Of a DNA stretch of 21,882 nucleotides, positions 21,025-21,882 are shown one piece after another. This stretch comes from an uncultured Ruminobacter sp. GTDB lineage: Bacteria; Pseudomonadota; Gammaproteobacteria; Enterobacterales; Succinivibrionaceae. Within the stretch, counting starts at the first letter, position 1, and each line of letters starts with the position of its first letter. The stretch lies in the NCBI GenBank assembly GCA_900767005.1, contig CAAFXL010000014.1, positions 1 through 21,882 of the forward strand. Direction: 5' to 3'. The notes beneath the pieces were generated by a model. The model saw only the letters and a program-made list of their open reading frames with translations, was not told the origin of the DNA and made no database searches. Both the position numbers and the translations under genes were made by a program.

Positions 21025-21882
21025 ATGTATAAGTATTTTGCAACCTGTCCTAAGGGCCTTGAAGGTCTTTTACAAGATGAATTAGCAGCACTAGGTGCTT
21101 TAGATGTAACTCAAACTGTAAGTGGGGTGAACTTTAATGGTGATGAGCTTATTGGTATTAAAGCTTGTCTATGGAGTAGATTTGCTACCCGTATTTTATT
21201 AAAGTTAGTTACTTTTCATGCTGATAGTGAACTTGAATTATATAATGGTGCTTATAATATTCGTTATGATGAATATTTTGATGTAAAGAGCACGATTAAA
21301 GTTTCATTTAATGGACAGAATGATTTTATTCGTAATACTACTTATGGTGCCTTAAAAATTAAGGATGCTATCTGCGATAAATTTGTAAAGTTATATGATG
21401 ACCGTCCTAATGTTGATAAGAAAAATCCTGATGTAAGAATTAATGTTCACCTTGATAAAAAGAATGATGTAACTATTTCGCTTGATTTATCAGGTGATGC
21501 TCTATTTAGACGTGATTATCGTGAATCTCAAGGTATTGCTCCTTTAAAGGAAAACCTTGCTCAAGCAATTGTTACAAGAACTGGCTACACTAGTGGTAAT
21601 GTGGTAGACCCAATGTGTGGATCTGGTACTTTATTAATTGAAGCTGCAATGCGAGCTGCTAATATTGCTCCAGGAATTTACCGCCATAAATTTGGATTTT
21701 TAAAGTTAAAGTCATTTAAGTATTCAGATTATTTATCTGAAAAAGAAAAAGCTCAAAATATTGCAAATGAAGGTATAGCAAGATTAAAAGCTGCCAAACT
21801 TGAGTTTGTAGGTTTTGATAATGATGAAGAAGTAATTAAAAAAGCTTTAGAAAACGTTGAAAGAGCGGGACTAAAAGATGTA
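21025..21882 (+). CDS. rlmL: RlmL, 23S rRNA m2G2445 methyltransferase (5' part, cut by window end)
   Basis: RlmL uses SAM to make N2-methylguanine 2445 in 23S rRNA. In E. coli it is the N-terminal half of the 702-aa bifunctional RlmKL protein. Only the first 286 codons are in the window, with no stop. MYKYFATCPKGLEGLLQDEL (1-20) matches the family start. A THUMP RNA-binding region (about 45-155) includes SRFATRI, NGQNDFIRNTTYGALK and PDVRINVHL. Then comes LSGDALFRRDYRESQGIAPLK (from 155) and the SAM loop DPMCGSGTLLIEAA (195-208). FVGFDNDEEVI near the window end should be the next SAM-binding acidic motif. Whether a fused RlmK domain follows cannot be seen. The ribosome binding site is weak (GGAT). 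Confidence 0.94.
   Translation, partial: MYKYFATCPKGLEGLLQDELAALGALDVTQTVSGVNFNGDELIGIKACLWSRFATRILLKLVTFHADSELELYNGAYNIRYDEYFDVKSTIKVSFNGQNDFIRNTTYGALKIKDAICDKFVKLYDDRPNVDKKNPDVRINVHLDKKNDVTISLDLSGDALFRRDYRESQGIAPLKENLAQAIVTRTGYTSGNVVDPMCGSGTLLIEAAMRAANIAPGIYRHKFGFLKLKSFKYSDYLSEKEKAQNIANEGIARLKAAKLEFVGFDNDEEVIKKALENVERAGLKDV

Overview
This is an AT-rich chromosomal segment of a gammaproteobacterium. Two gene strings point there: ftsY-ftsE-ftsX-rpoH, and greA-yhbY(divergent)-rlmE-ftsH-folP-glmM-secG-tRNA-Leu(GAG). Both match Escherichia coli gene order, and the proteins are clearly gammaproteobacterial (RpoH box, RlmE tetrad, RlmL). Very low GC and paired NhaC-type antiporters would fit an AT-rich gut or rumen lineage such as Succinivibrionaceae. 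That family-level guess is inference only.

Layout. 1-3257: SRP receptor ftsY, an intrinsic terminator, then overlapping ftsE/ftsX. 3258-4424: rpoH (sigma-32) and its terminator. 4425-8470: a well-formed sigma-32-type promoter, then grpE, dnaK and dnaJ, with dyads and a hairpin between genes. 8471-9225: greA behind a leader with its own terminator-like hairpin. 9250-9549: yhbY on the minus strand. 9550-9893: a 344-bp divergent spacer with a second sigma-32-like promoter. 9894-12568: rlmE and ftsH. 12582-14920: folP and glmM, bounded by terminators. 14948-15880: secG with an unusual 11-residue-repeat tail, two near-identical tRNA-Leu(GAG) genes and a strong terminator. 15916-18964: two tandem NhaC-family antiporter paralogues. 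18965-20862: a complete 1,898-bp insertion sequence with perfect 29-bp inverted repeats, a 5-bp ATTAA target duplication and a DDE transposase. 20863-21882: the displaced terminator of the second antiporter, an extended -10 promoter and the 5' part of rlmL, cut by the window end.

How the genes work together. The first 12.5 kb brings together the sigma-32 control circuit that E. coli spreads over several loci: the sigma factor (RpoH), the chaperones that bind and inactivate it (DnaK, DnaJ, GrpE), the membrane protease that degrades it (FtsH), and the SRP receptor reported to help deliver it to the membrane (FtsY). Sigma-32-like promoters are visible ahead of grpE and rlmE-ftsH. The rest is housekeeping: cell division (FtsEX), transcript cleavage (GreA), ribosome maturation (YhbY, RlmE, RlmL), folate and amino-sugar synthesis (FolP, GlmM) and secretion (SecG). 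The mobile DNA sits in the accessory antiporter region, exactly at the stop codon of the second nhaC gene. I saw no CRISPR array, phage genes, toxin-antitoxin pair or defence system.
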